Shown here piece after piece: positions 9,444 through 17,217 of a DNA stretch of 64,000 bases. This DNA comes from Bacillus sp. SD088 (GTDB lineage Bacteria; Bacillota; Bacilli; Bacillales; Bacillaceae_C). The stretch is taken from NCBI RefSeq assembly GCF_017355205.1, contig NZ_JADIJK010000023.1:1-64000 (forward strand). Reading direction: 5' to 3'. The notes under the pieces are model-generated. The model was not told where the DNA came from, ran no database searches, and was given only the letters and a program-made list of their open reading frames with translations. Both the position numbers and the translations under genes were made by a program. Position 1 is the stretch's first letter. Each line of letters opens with the position of its first letter.

Positions 9444-10442
9444 TTATAAACCTTCATTATTATTGAGCTTTGAAACAATGAAATTAACCATCAACAGCAG
9501 GATGACATTAATGATAGAGTTAAATAATTCAACAGCAGTGGAATATCCATAATCCCCCACTTGTATGCCAATCTTATAGACATAAGTAGGAATTATTTCA
9601 CTAGTAGCACGGTTCAAGTCTGTCTGTAGAGCAAGTGCCTTCTCAAAACCAATACTCATTATATGACCTACTGAGAGAATAAACTGAATTACCATAATCG
9701 GTCTTAATGTAGGTAATTCGACGTGCCAAATTTGCTGTAAAAGACTCGCACCATCAATTCGTGCAGCCTCAATTAATTCTTTGCTAACATTGGCTAATAC
9801 CGCAGTATAGATAATTGATGCCCATCCAGCTCCCTGCCATATTCCACTTGCTATATAAATTGTGCGAAACGCTGAACTTTCCGCCATGAAGTTTATCTCT
9901 GTACCCAAAAACTGATTTACAGGACCTACTGGAGAAAGGAATACGAAAACCATACCAGCGAGCACAATTACTGAAATAAAGTTTGGTGCGTAAATAAATA
10001 ATTGAATCCTTTTTCGAAGACCAACATGCCGAACCCTAGATAGTAAAAGCGCCAATATAATAGGCGGAAAGAATCCCCATAAAAGACTATAGATGCTAAG
10101 CTTTAGCGTATTACCAAACAAACGCCAAAACTCGGTAGATGATAAAAAACGCTTAAAGTTATCTAATCCAACCCATTCACTACCAAAAAGTCCTTTAAGT
10201 CCACTGTAATTCTCGAATGCAAGTAATATACCTCCAATAGGAAGATATTTAAAAATAATAAGGAGGGTGAAAGCCGGCATCATAAATATTATGTATAGTT
10301 GCCAGTTCGCTATGAAGTATTTGCCGAAACTCGTAAACCAACTTTTTTTTGGTATAGTTCCTGCAATTCCGTTCCCAATATTTTGCTCATTTGTTTTCAC
10401 ATTCAATTCAATCCCTTTTAACAAATTTTTAAATGCAGACAA
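9444..10442 (-). CDS. ABC sugar permease (LplB/YteP type)
   Basis: A membrane permease of about 320 residues, partner of the LplC-type permease. The EAA loop is KELIEAARIDGASLLQQIWHVELP. The N-terminus is charged and followed by a first helix around residues 45-65 (WQLYIIFMMPAFTLLIIF). The longest frame starts at a TTG with no ribosome site. A GTG at 10400, preceded by AAAAGGGA at modest distance, is a better candidate start. This is the first gene of the operon, about 300 nt downstream of the LacI-controlled promoter. Confidence 0.9.
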   Translation of the reverse strand: MSAFKNLLKGIELNVKTNEQNIGNGIAGTIPKKSWFTSFGKYFIANWQLYIIFMMPAFTLLIIFKYLPIGGILLAFENYSGLKGLFGSEWVGLDNFKRFLSSTEFWRLFGNTLKLSIYSLLWGFFPPIILALLLSRVRHVGLRKRIQLFIYAPNFISVIVLAGMVFVFLSPVGPVNQFLGTEINFMAESSAFRTIYIASGIWQGAGWASIIYTAVLANVSKELIEAARIDGASLLQQIWHVELPTLRPIMVIQFILSVGHIMSIGFEKALALQTDLNRATSEIIPTYVYKIGIQVGDYGYSTAVELFNSIINVILLLMVNFIVSKLNNNEGL

Positions 10443-10652
10443 TCTAAGGGCAATTAAATAACACTAGGCATTGTAAAGTTACTTACTTTATCAGCGTAAT
10501 TGGTATTAATTTCGTGAAATCAAATAGTGATTTTTTCCAATTAAGCATTTCCTCTTTTAGTTTTGAACATTCGTATCCTCCTTAATGTTTCTTTTGTTCT
10601 TAATATTAATTCCCCTCGGAGTTCCCCAAAGATATTTAGGGATCCAAATTAG

Positions 10653-10744
10653 GTCAACCGCTTTCACATTGATTGATAGACATCCAAGCGAATTATCTTT
10701 ATATTGATAATATACTATAATTTTTCATTATGTCAACCGCTTGA
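10653..10744 (-). promoter_or_regulatory. Fructan operon promoter with two LacI-type operators
   Basis: Reading the minus strand, TCAAGCGGTTGA (10744-10733) overlaps a -35 TTGACA (10738-10733). A TATATT or TATTAT -10 follows after 16-18 bases. A second copy of the core, AAGCGGTTGAC, lies at 10663-10653, downstream of the expected start. TCAA-N-CG-N-TTGA is the symmetric CG-centred half-site pattern of LacI/GalR operators, and the regulator gene is adjacent. The second copy sits in TGAAAGCGGTTGAC, which also partly resembles a cre site. Confidence 0.7.
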
Positions 10745-10754
10745 TCTAAAATAA

Positions 10755-10793
10755 ATAAAAAAGACAACATCTTTTTATCTTTCTATGTTGTCT
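10755..10793 (-). terminator. Terminator of the lacI-family gene
   Basis: On the minus strand AGACAACAT and ATGTTGTCT pair across a 14-base loop, followed by a run of T. The hairpin begins inside the last codons of the regulator, separating it from the operon promoter downstream. Confidence 0.75.
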
Positions 10794-11754
10794 CATTAAT
10801 AACTAACTCAATTGGTAGAAAGGTTTCTAATACTTCATTAGTGTTTGGATTTTCAATAAGATTCATCAATTTTGAAACAGATGTTTTCGCGATGTCCTCG
10901 ATAGGTTGTTTGATCGTTGTCAGTTGGGGCAATAATCTCATAACCGTTTCTGTACCATCATAACCAACAATTTTTAACTGGTCAGGCACATCGATACCTA
11001 ATTCATTTGCTACCTTTAAACATGTAGCAGCAATGAGATCATCACTGGCGAAAATCCCATCCGCTTCAGGATGTTTTTTTAAAATTTGTTTTATAGACAT
11101 TGCGGTATACTCTTCCTCAAACAAATCAATTAGTTCATATGTAATCGGATTTCCAACAAGGTCCTCATATGCTTTTCTTCTCATTTGTGTAGGTGTCTCT
11201 AATTCAACTGGTCCATTTATATGTATAATATTTCGACACCCTTGATCGATTAAGTGTTGCACAGCCATTTTTCCACCTGCATAATTATCAGAACCAACCA
11301 CGGGGATAGTAGGAGACAAATAATGATCGATTGCAACAATTGGAAGTTTGGGCTGTTTGTATGCTTCCACACCCCTGTTATAGGTACATACAATAATCCC
11401 ATCTACCTGGTGACCAATTAACATGCGAGCGTATGCCTTTTCCTTTTCCATTTGCATTAAACTATTACAAAGAATCACTTTATACCCCATTTCCGAGCAA
11501 ATATTCTCAATATATAAAGCTAACTCGCTAAAGAAGGGATTATTAATAGTTGGTAATACTAAGCCAATAAAATTTGTTCTTTTCTTAAATAAAGATCTTG
11601 CAATATCATTTGGATAGTAATTCAAATCCTCAATTGCCTGTTCGACCTTTTGTCTAGTTTTATCGCTGATATATCCTCTATTATTTAATACACGTGATAC
11701 TGTTGTTGGGGATACCCCCGCTCTTTTCGCAACATCCTCTAGTTTTACTTTCAT
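10783..11754 (-). CDS. LacI/GalR-family transcriptional regulator
   Basis: A repressor of about 323 residues. The N-terminal helix-turn-helix is KLEDVAKRAGVSPTTVSRVLNN with the hinge helix region NYYPNDIARSL. A periplasmic-binding-like sugar sensor domain follows (FIGLVLPTINNPFF onward). The frame is open eight codons further upstream, but the ATG at 11754 is preceded by AAGGAG at correct spacing and is the better start. It lies upstream of, and in the same direction as, the sugar operon. It very likely represses that operon through the paired operators at 10653-10744. The effector is unknown, presumably a fructose-containing sugar or its phosphate. Confidence 0.92.
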   Translation of the reverse strand: MKVKLEDVAKRAGVSPTTVSRVLNNRGYISDKTRQKVEQAIEDLNYYPNDIARSLFKKRTNFIGLVLPTINNPFFSELALYIENICSEMGYKVILCNSLMQMEKEKAYARMLIGHQVDGIIVCTYNRGVEAYKQPKLPIVAIDHYLSPTIPVVGSDNYAGGKMAVQHLIDQGCRNIIHINGPVELETPTQMRRKAYEDLVGNPITYELIDLFEEEYTAMSIKQILKKHPEADGIFASDDLIAATCLKVANELGIDVPDQLKIVGYDGTETVMRLLPQLTTIKQPIEDIAKTSVSKLMNLIENPNTNEVLETFLPIELVINETT

Positions 11755-12112
11755 AATGAGCTCCTTCATACTTTTCATTTAATCTAAATATAACATTCTA
11801 TTAAGTAATTTTATTACTTCGGAAAGAACACAACCTCTGTATATCTCTAATATTATACATTCATTTGTCATCCGGTTTCATATATTTTATCATATTTTCA
11901 TTATTAGTGCATCTGTTACTGATTTTTATAAAAGAGTAATTAGTTTTAATAAATTTTATGTGTCCTTTTATAACTTAAATAACACTTCTGACAAACTATT
12001 TTTCTTACTATTTATTTACGAAAGTTTCTATGTTGCATTACCTGTGATGTTAGTATAGTTCCATGGACACATCTTAGTTAAGTGATAAAATAATAACTAG
12101 GAGATGTGTGAA

Positions 12113-12391
12113 ATGGATAACAAAAATACAGGCAAAAAATTTAATGAAGACTTTAAGAAGACAGTTGTTGATCTCTATCATTCTGGAAACTCAGTAAAAG
12201 ACTTAAGCGGCGAATATGGTGTATCTGAAGTAACGATCTACAAATGGATTAAAGCTTATACCCCTGTTGAGGGATCCGAGGGTAAACCTGTCACCCCAAA
12301 GGAAGTTGCTGAAATTCAAAAGGAAAATCTTAAGCTTAAACAGGAGCTAGAAATCCTAAAAAGGGCTATGGCCATATTCGCGAAAAAGTAG
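12113..12391 (+). CDS. IS3-family transposase OrfA
   Basis: A 92-residue DNA-binding protein with the helix-turn-helix DLSGEYGVSEVTIYKWIKAY and a C-terminal leucine-rich coiled coil (EIQKENLKLKQELEILKRAMAIF). The start at 12113 is preceded by AGGAGATG. The final codons read GCG AAA AAG TAG. A -1 slip on G-AAA-AAG would join OrfA to the OrfB frame. Confidence 0.9.
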   Translation: MDNKNTGKKFNEDFKKTVVDLYHSGNSVKDLSGEYGVSEVTIYKWIKAYTPVEGSEGKPVTPKEVAEIQKENLKLKQELEILKRAMAIFAKK

Positions 12392-13266
12392 ACGATTCTG
12401 AGATTACCGAGTTTATTGAACAACAAAAGTCTGATTACCCTGTCCAAATCATGTGTGATGTATTAGCGATTCCAAGGAGTACTTATTATCAGTCTTGTCA
12501 TAAGTCAGAGTCCAACCGTGATCGTGAAAACAAGGAATTAACGGAGAGAATAAAGTCCATTCATAAGGAAAGTCATGAGCGCTATGGAGCGCCTAAAATT
12601 CATCAAATCCTTAAAAAAGAAGGGTATACAGTAAGCCTTAAGCGAGTACAGCGCTTGATGAAAAAAGAAGGGATCCGTTCCATAACCAAGAAAAAGTTCC
12701 GGCCTCAGTTCAACAAAGGGAAAGTCATTGAAGGGACAAATCTTTTAAAACAGGATTTCTCTACAACGACGATCAATCAGAAATGGGTTGGCGATATTAC
12801 CTATATCCATACTCTTCGAAATGGTTGGTGCTATTTAGCTTCTGTCATGGATTTACACACGGAGAAAATTATCGGTTATTCCTTCGGAAAATCAATGACC
12901 ACCGAATTGGTTATGAAAGCTTTAAAAAATGCTTATGACACTCAGAAACCTGGTAAAGATTTAATCTTCCACACAGATTTGGGTTCGCAATATACAAGCG
13001 ACAAATTTAAAAACTACGTTCAATCTCTTAATATACAACAATCCTTTAGCCGAAAAGGATGTCCTTATGATAATGCCTGTATCGAGTCATTCCATGCCGT
13101 TCTAAAAAAAGAAGAAGTAAACCAAGTACAATATTTGGACTATGAATCTGCTAGACTTGCTTTATTTAAATACATTGAAGGCTGGTATAACCACAAAAGA
13201 ATCCATGGAAGCATAAGTTACAAGACGCCCCAAGAATTAGAAGATCAAATAAGGGGCATAGCGTAA
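12382..13266 (+). CDS. IS3-family transposase OrfB (DDE integrase core)
   Basis: The catalytic half of the transposase. The frame is open from the OrfA end (KVDDSEITEFIEQQKSDYP) and has an internal ATG at 12451. It contains the HTH_21 segment (ERYGAPKIHQILKKEGYTV) and an rve core with the DDE residues in WVGDITYI, HTDLGSQYTS and the stretch ending CIESFHAVLK. It ends with the conserved WYNHKRIHGSISYKTP. Both halves look intact, so the element may be active. Confidence 0.92.
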   Translation, partial: EKVDDSEITEFIEQQKSDYPVQIMCDVLAIPRSTYYQSCHKSESNRDRENKELTERIKSIHKESHERYGAPKIHQILKKEGYTVSLKRVQRLMKKEGIRSITKKKFRPQFNKGKVIEGTNLLKQDFSTTTINQKWVGDITYIHTLRNGWCYLASVMDLHTEKIIGYSFGKSMTTELVMKALKNAYDTQKPGKDLIFHTDLGSQYTSDKFKNYVQSLNIQQSFSRKGCPYDNACIESFHAVLKKEEVNQVQYLDYESARLALFKYIEGWYNHKRIHGSISYKTPQELEDQIRGIA

Positions 13267-13456
13267 CCACTAAACTTGCTTCGAAGTCACGGCTTTACAT
13301 GGAGTGGCAGGCATGATAGCCTCATTCGGCGATGCCAGCAAAAGGAAAAGCTGGCTTCCTGGCAGGAGAATTATGCCTGCAGAGGCTCCTTGTCAAGCCT
13401 TCACGGGCTAACTTAAAATCACCGAAAGAACGCATGATCTCTTAACTTTTTTGTGT

Positions 13457-14023
13457 CTAAAATATTGACTCAAATCCATATTTTACTAATTTCGCTTTAT
13501 ACGCCTTATTATTCTTAGCTATATATTTTTCAAATCTGTTCACAAACTCCTCTGGATTAGCTATCAATAATATCTCGCCTTGGAAATTTTCTTTTAATTT
13601 TCTTTTCCTTACTTCTGAAAGCGATGAACGTGCCTTAACACGAAGATTATAATCATCAATCTTTTCTTCTTCTTCAACTATAAATTCATTAGCCATCAAG
13701 GCAAACTGACAAAAAACAGGACGATATTCATCTATTGTCTTGTGAACGGTTATTGAATCAGCATCGGCTTTTGCTACTAACTTGTCGGTGTCATGCTTGA
13801 AAATTTGAATTTCTAAATCCCTCATATGTAGTCCTGCTTCGTATTTATCTCCAATTCCCTTTTTATTATCTTTCTTTTCCCGATCGATAAAATACTTGAA
13901 GTTATTCATATAAATATTTCCCGATCGCAAATCTTCAAGATACTTTTTTTCATTGTGTTTAAATAAACACACCACCATATTTTCTAACATACCACCATAA
14001 TCACTTAAATATTTAGCCAACAA
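13457..14023 (-). CDS. Unknown protein, C-terminus cut by the IS
   Basis: A 188-residue acidic/basic cytoplasmic protein that I do not recognise. It starts MLAKYLSDYGGMLENMVVCLFK and contains a region IYMNNFKYFIDREKK. The stop TAG at 13457-13459 is the terminal TAG of the adjacent IS, so the natural C-terminus was probably lost by insertion. No continuation is apparent on the far side of the IS. No transmembrane segment or known motif is visible. Confidence 0.55.
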   Translation of the reverse strand: MLAKYLSDYGGMLENMVVCLFKHNEKKYLEDLRSGNIYMNNFKYFIDREKKDNKKGIGDKYEAGLHMRDLEIQIFKHDTDKLVAKADADSITVHKTIDEYRPVFCQFALMANEFIVEEEEKIDDYNLRVKARSSLSEVRKRKLKENFQGEILLIANPEEFVNRFEKYIAKNNKAYKAKLVKYGFESIF

Positions 14024-14117
14024 ATCTCCTCTTTTCTCCCTATTAATTTAATTTTACATACTTTATTTTATAATTTGGTCCTAATATGGCACACGCTTGT
14101 TTTGGAATCGCGCCCGA

Positions 14118-14300
14118 TTATGGATTTTCTTTTCTGTCTTTATTCCTTATTGCCTCTATAGTCTCAGGTATATTGACAAAGACTATTATACCGACTATCA
14201 TTACTAAAAAAGTGTCTGAACTTATTACTTTCGTTAAGAAAAGCAAAATCATAACAACGAGTACGAATATCCGCCAGTAAAAAAGAAATTTCTTCTTCAT
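14118..14300 (-). CDS. Small membrane protein
   Basis: A 60-residue peptide with a basic start (MKKKFLFYWR), two hydrophobic helices (about 11-26 and 31-46) and a charged tail (NKDRKENP). GGGGGTG lies eight bases before the ATG. A longer plus-strand frame overlaps it, but that one has no ribosome site. Function unknown; it may belong with the truncated gene downstream. Confidence 0.5.
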   Translation of the reverse strand: MKKKFLFYWRIFVLVVMILLFLTKVISSDTFLVMIVGIIVFVNIPETIEAIRNKDRKENP

Positions 14301-14434
14301 CGAAACACCCCCAGTTTACTTCACTAAAGGCTCCAATTGTGATTTAGGCGCAATTGCTTTTAAAGCAATCGCGCCCTATAGTGGAATAACTAAGATTCTA
14401 CAGATAAACACCATTTCACTCTTTACTTCAGTAA

Positions 14435-14845
14435 TCATTCAGAGACTTTTTTTACCAGGTACACTGAGTCTTTCAAAACTGAAAATCCATTTTTTTGATA
14501 AAAATGATAAGCTGGGACAGTCTTTTCAGTAGCTAATGTTATATGCTTAATCTCTTCAGCCTTCAATATATTATTTATTAATGTAAGAAAGGTACTACCT
14601 GCTCCTTGATTTTGCTTTTTTCTCGAAACAAAAAATTCCTTAATAAAATATTCCCGCCCTTCCCACCAGTTAAAAACATAACCTAATGAGCAACCAATGA
14701 GCTCATCTTTTTCATCATAGAGAGCTAATGAAAGTGAGTTATTATTTTCAGTTAAATCTTTCATATATGCATTTAACTGTTTTTCATTATTCCATTTATC
14801 AAACCAAGGTTCATTTGAAAATACATCTAGAAATAGTTTTTTCAT
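14435..14845 (-). CDS. GNAT acetyltransferase, start interrupted by an A-tract frameshift
   Basis: The open frame encodes 136 residues with a GNAT core: LALYDEKDELIGCSLG, the acetyl-CoA loop around FFVSRKKQNQGAGSTFL, and the C-terminal YHFYQKNGFSVL. The natural start is probably an ATG at 14885 preceded by TAGGAGGT. From there the frame reads MKVSILKK and then hits a run of eight A (14861-14868 on the plus strand). One base fewer would join it to CDVEEMKKLFLDVF, the usual GNAT N-terminus. So the gene is either frameshifted, phase-variable or carries a sequence error. Substrate unknown. Confidence 0.7.
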   Translation of the reverse strand: MKKLFLDVFSNEPWFDKWNNEKQLNAYMKDLTENNNSLSLALYDEKDELIGCSLGYVFNWWEGREYFIKEFFVSRKKQNQGAGSTFLTLINNILKAEEIKHITLATEKTVPAYHFYQKNGFSVLKDSVYLVKKVSE

Positions 14846-14885
14846 TTCCTCGACATCACATTTTTTTTAAGATACTTACCTTCAT

Positions 14886-15241
14886 CTAGTTAAACCTCCT
14901 ACATCCATTCATAAATATGTATTGTTAACCTTCTGTCCCATCTACACATAGCAAAGGCACTTTAATCGACAATCCCAAATTCTTTACTAATCTTCAGCAA
15001 TCTGGCCCTTTAATGGAATAACTCTATTATCACTTAACAGGTTCCTAATCCACAAGAAAAACCGAAATCCCTTCTTTATTGATGTAGGATATTCCGGTTC
15101 ATCTTTTTTCAAAACGCTTAAACTTCTTTCAAAACGGTGCGACATTTTATAAACAGTTCAACTTTATTTCAAAGCCACAAAAAGCTTTTTGATTGATATC
15201 TGCCGAACATCACGGATTGTCTTTACTGCCATTATTTACGA
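14886..15241. other. Non-coding gap
   Basis: About 355 bp with no supported gene. A weak hairpin with arms AACCGAAAT and ATTCCGGTT spans about 15060-15102 and may act as a terminator for the SDR gene. Confidence 0.3.
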
Positions 15242-15997
15242 TCAGAGGTTCTGACCACCCGATACTTCGATTCTCTGCCCATTAATCCAGCGGTTGTCCG
15301 ATTCAAGAAGGTTAGCGACTGCGGGACCAATGTCATCGGGTACGCCGACTCGACCAAGGGCAGTCATCGCGGCAAACGTGTCATTGTAAGCAGGAATGTC
15401 GCGTACAGAACCTCCTAGAAAATCGGTTTCAATTGCTCCAGGTGCAATGGTATTAGCGGTGATACCTCGGTAGCCAAGTTCTTTGGCCAAATAGATGGTT
15501 AGAATCTCTACAGCGCCCTTTGCGGCAGAATAGGCAGAGAATCCAGGAAAAGAAACGCGAGTGAGACCCGATGAGAAGTTCACAATACGACCGCCATCTG
15601 CAAAAAGCGGCAGAAGGGCTTGAGTCAAGAAAAATACGCCTTTGACGTGCACATTAAACAGGTCGTCGAACTGAGCTTCTGTAGTTTCGGCATAGTCTAC
15701 CATTTCTCCGTGGCCGGCATTATTCACCAGATGATTGAAAGTGTCGCTATCCCAGGTAGACCGAAGGGTTGAACGAACTGTCTCAACAAAGTCTGTAAAG
15801 CTGGCAATGTTTCCAACATCAAGCTGTAATGCTACTGCTTGACGACCCAGAGATTCGATCTCAGCAACAACAGACTTTGCTTCTTCTGCTTGGCTGCGAT
15901 AGGTCAAGATGACATCACCCCCATGACGCGCAATACTGATGGCAGTATTGCGACCAAGTCCACGGCTACCACCTGTGACGATTGAGATGTTTTTCAT
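15242..15997 (-). CDS. Short-chain dehydrogenase/reductase (SDR)
   Basis: A 251-residue NAD(P)-dependent oxidoreductase. The Rossmann motif TGGSRGLG is at residues 8-15, NNAGHG near 91-96, catalytic Ser in VNFSSG, YSAAKG with Tyr and Lys around 155-160, and the C-terminal WINGQRIEVSGG. Base composition is richer in G+C than the neighbours, suggesting recent transfer. It is divergent from a MerR regulator and preceded by a promoter with a MerR-type 19-bp spacer. It therefore probably responds to the same, unknown, inducer. Confidence 0.92.
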   Translation of the reverse strand: MKNISIVTGGSRGLGRNTAISIARHGGDVILTYRSQAEEAKSVVAEIESLGRQAVALQLDVGNIASFTDFVETVRSTLRSTWDSDTFNHLVNNAGHGEMVDYAETTEAQFDDLFNVHVKGVFFLTQALLPLFADGGRIVNFSSGLTRVSFPGFSAYSAAKGAVEILTIYLAKELGYRGITANTIAPGAIETDFLGGSVRDIPAYNDTFAAMTALGRVGVPDDIGPAVANLLESDNRWINGQRIEVSGGQNL

Positions 15998-16039
15998 TGT
16001 AACTTCATCCTTTCAAAACTCGTTTTTAATTACCTTGTT

Positions 16040-16070
16040 ATCATAGATTATAAAGTTCACTTTAAGTCAA
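16040..16070 (-). promoter_or_regulatory. MerR-type promoter of the SDR gene
   Basis: On the minus strand TTGACT (16070-16065) and TATGAT (16045-16040) are separated by exactly 19 bases. The spacer holds the dyad AAAGTGAACTTT. A lengthened spacer with a central dyad is the hallmark of promoters twisted open by MerR-family activators. Confidence 0.8.
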
Positions 16071-16193
16071 GGTTCTTTTTACTGAAACAGAAAGTGTATA
16101 ATGAAACAGTGAAATATTTGATTTAATCATATCTTCCTCATTTTTTATAGCGTAAATTAGGATTTTTTATTTGATATGCTAAAAAATTAGTTA

Positions 16194-16208
16194 ATGTTCA
16201 CTTTAATA
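16194..16208 (+). promoter_or_regulatory. Second MerR-type box before the regulator
   Basis: ATGTTCACTTTAATA repeats the half of the dyad found in the SDR promoter (GTTCACTTTAA). It lies just before the regulator's AGGAGG site. It may mediate autoregulation. Confidence 0.5.
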
Positions 16209-16228
16209 GGAGGAGATGAGTTTTACAT

Positions 16229-16612
16229 ATGTTAACCATAGGGGAAGTTACTGAATTGACAGGAATAGCGGCTCCCACACTTCGATATTACGAAAAGGAG
16301 GGACTGCTTCCACATGTGAAGAGAAATGAAAATGGGAAGCGGTTATATGACGAAGGTGATTTAAGCTGGATTCAATTTGTTACGGCTCTTAGAGCGACAG
16401 GAATGCCGATTGCTCAAATTCAGAAGTATGTATACTTGTATAAAGAAGGGGAATCGACGATTTCGGAACGAAAAATGATGATGCTCCATCATAAAAAGGA
16501 AATTGAGAAAAGCATAAGAGACCTATATTTTAACTTGGATAAAATAAACTATAAACTTGCTCTTTATGATGTAATAGAATCTCAGATTGAACGAACGAAC
16601 ATCAAATTTTGA
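16229..16612 (+). CDS. MerR-family transcriptional regulator
   Basis: A 127-residue regulator with the MerR winged helix (GEVTELTGIAAPTLRYYEKEGLLP at residues 4-27, then WIQFVTALRATGMPIAQIQKY) and a C-terminal dimerisation coil. No cysteine cluster for metal binding is present, so it belongs to the subgroup sensing organic or redox signals. The start has AGGAGGAG upstream. It is divergent from the SDR gene it probably controls. Confidence 0.9.
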   Translation: MLTIGEVTELTGIAAPTLRYYEKEGLLPHVKRNENGKRLYDEGDLSWIQFVTALRATGMPIAQIQKYVYLYKEGESTISERKMMMLHHKKEIEKSIRDLYFNLDKINYKLALYDVIESQIERTNIKF

Positions 16613-16720
16613 CTCTGCCAAATATAAAATCCTAAATTAGCGACTTTGTATTTGACTTAAACATACATTTCTAAATAGCTATACCTATAACGTCAATTAC
16701 AGACCGATTCCTGATTAGGA

Positions 16721-16822
16721 GTGTACAAGAGAATTTGGTAAAATATTAGTCATAAAGCATCCCTTTCTTTGGTTTGGTTATGGTGACTACATTTTACCAA
16801 AAAGGGATGCTTTCTTGTGCAC
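16721..16822. repeat. 102-bp palindromic, MITE-like element
   Basis: The ends GTGTACAAGAGAA and TTTCTTGTGCAC are inverted. Inside them TTTGGTAAAAT faces ATTTTACCAAA, and AAAGCATCCCTTT faces AAAGGGATGCTTT. Nested inverted repeats without coding capacity suggest a miniature transposable element or solo IS ends collapsed together. Confidence 0.5.
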
Positions 16823-16927
16823 TTCTGATAATTTTATTTTAGGTAAACCCACTTATATCAAGGGTTAATTAATGTTTTTTTACTGCGAAAGTTGAGATCT
16901 TAAAAAAGAAATATAGAAGAACTAGTT

Positions 16928-17108
16928 ATGAATATTGAATTTCAACATTGTATTTCAAAATGCTCACCTAATAATTTGGGATATTCATTTAGAAGCTCAA
17001 ATCGTTTCAAATAGTAATGGTGGGTCTAGTTATTTATGTGAAAAATTGAAAGAGGCATTTTCGCAAACTTGTCATCCAATCAAAATATCAAACTTGCTTA
17101 GAATCTGA
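16928..17108 (+). other. Possible decayed ORF in a 600-bp gap
   Basis: The gap 16613-17217 holds the palindromic element and this stretch. Two overlapping frames (MNIEFQHCISKCSPNNLG, then IHLEAQIVSNSNGGSSYL to a TGA at 17108) look like one small gene with a frameshift near 16980. I do not recognise it. Confidence 0.2.
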
Positions 17109-17217
17109 GAAGAACTGAGTAACCTTTTGTAAACTTTAACAAAAAAGTGTTGTAAAACATACTAACTCAAAAGATATTTGACTTCATACAGCGATTAATC
17201 GATGAATAGTTTAGTTA

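Larger units (their letters stand above)
12064..13459 (+). mobile_element. Complete IS3-family insertion sequence
   Basis: The element is bounded by imperfect inverted repeats: TGGACACA..TTAGTTAAG on the left, and on the right the complement of TAGACACAAAAAAGTTAAG. It carries orfA and orfB with a likely -1 frameshift. Length is about 1.4 kb. A 190-bp non-coding tail after orfB holds several short palindromes. No clear target duplication is visible. Confidence 0.8.

Noticed and set aside
10653-10668. Catabolite (cre) site
   Set aside because: TGAAAGCGGTTGAC departs from the cre consensus at several 3' positions and repeats the adjacent LacI-type site, so it is better explained as an operator.
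14086-14280. 64-codon plus-strand ORF
   Set aside because: Antisense to the small membrane gene at 14118-14300, which has a better ribosome site and a membrane-protein pattern.
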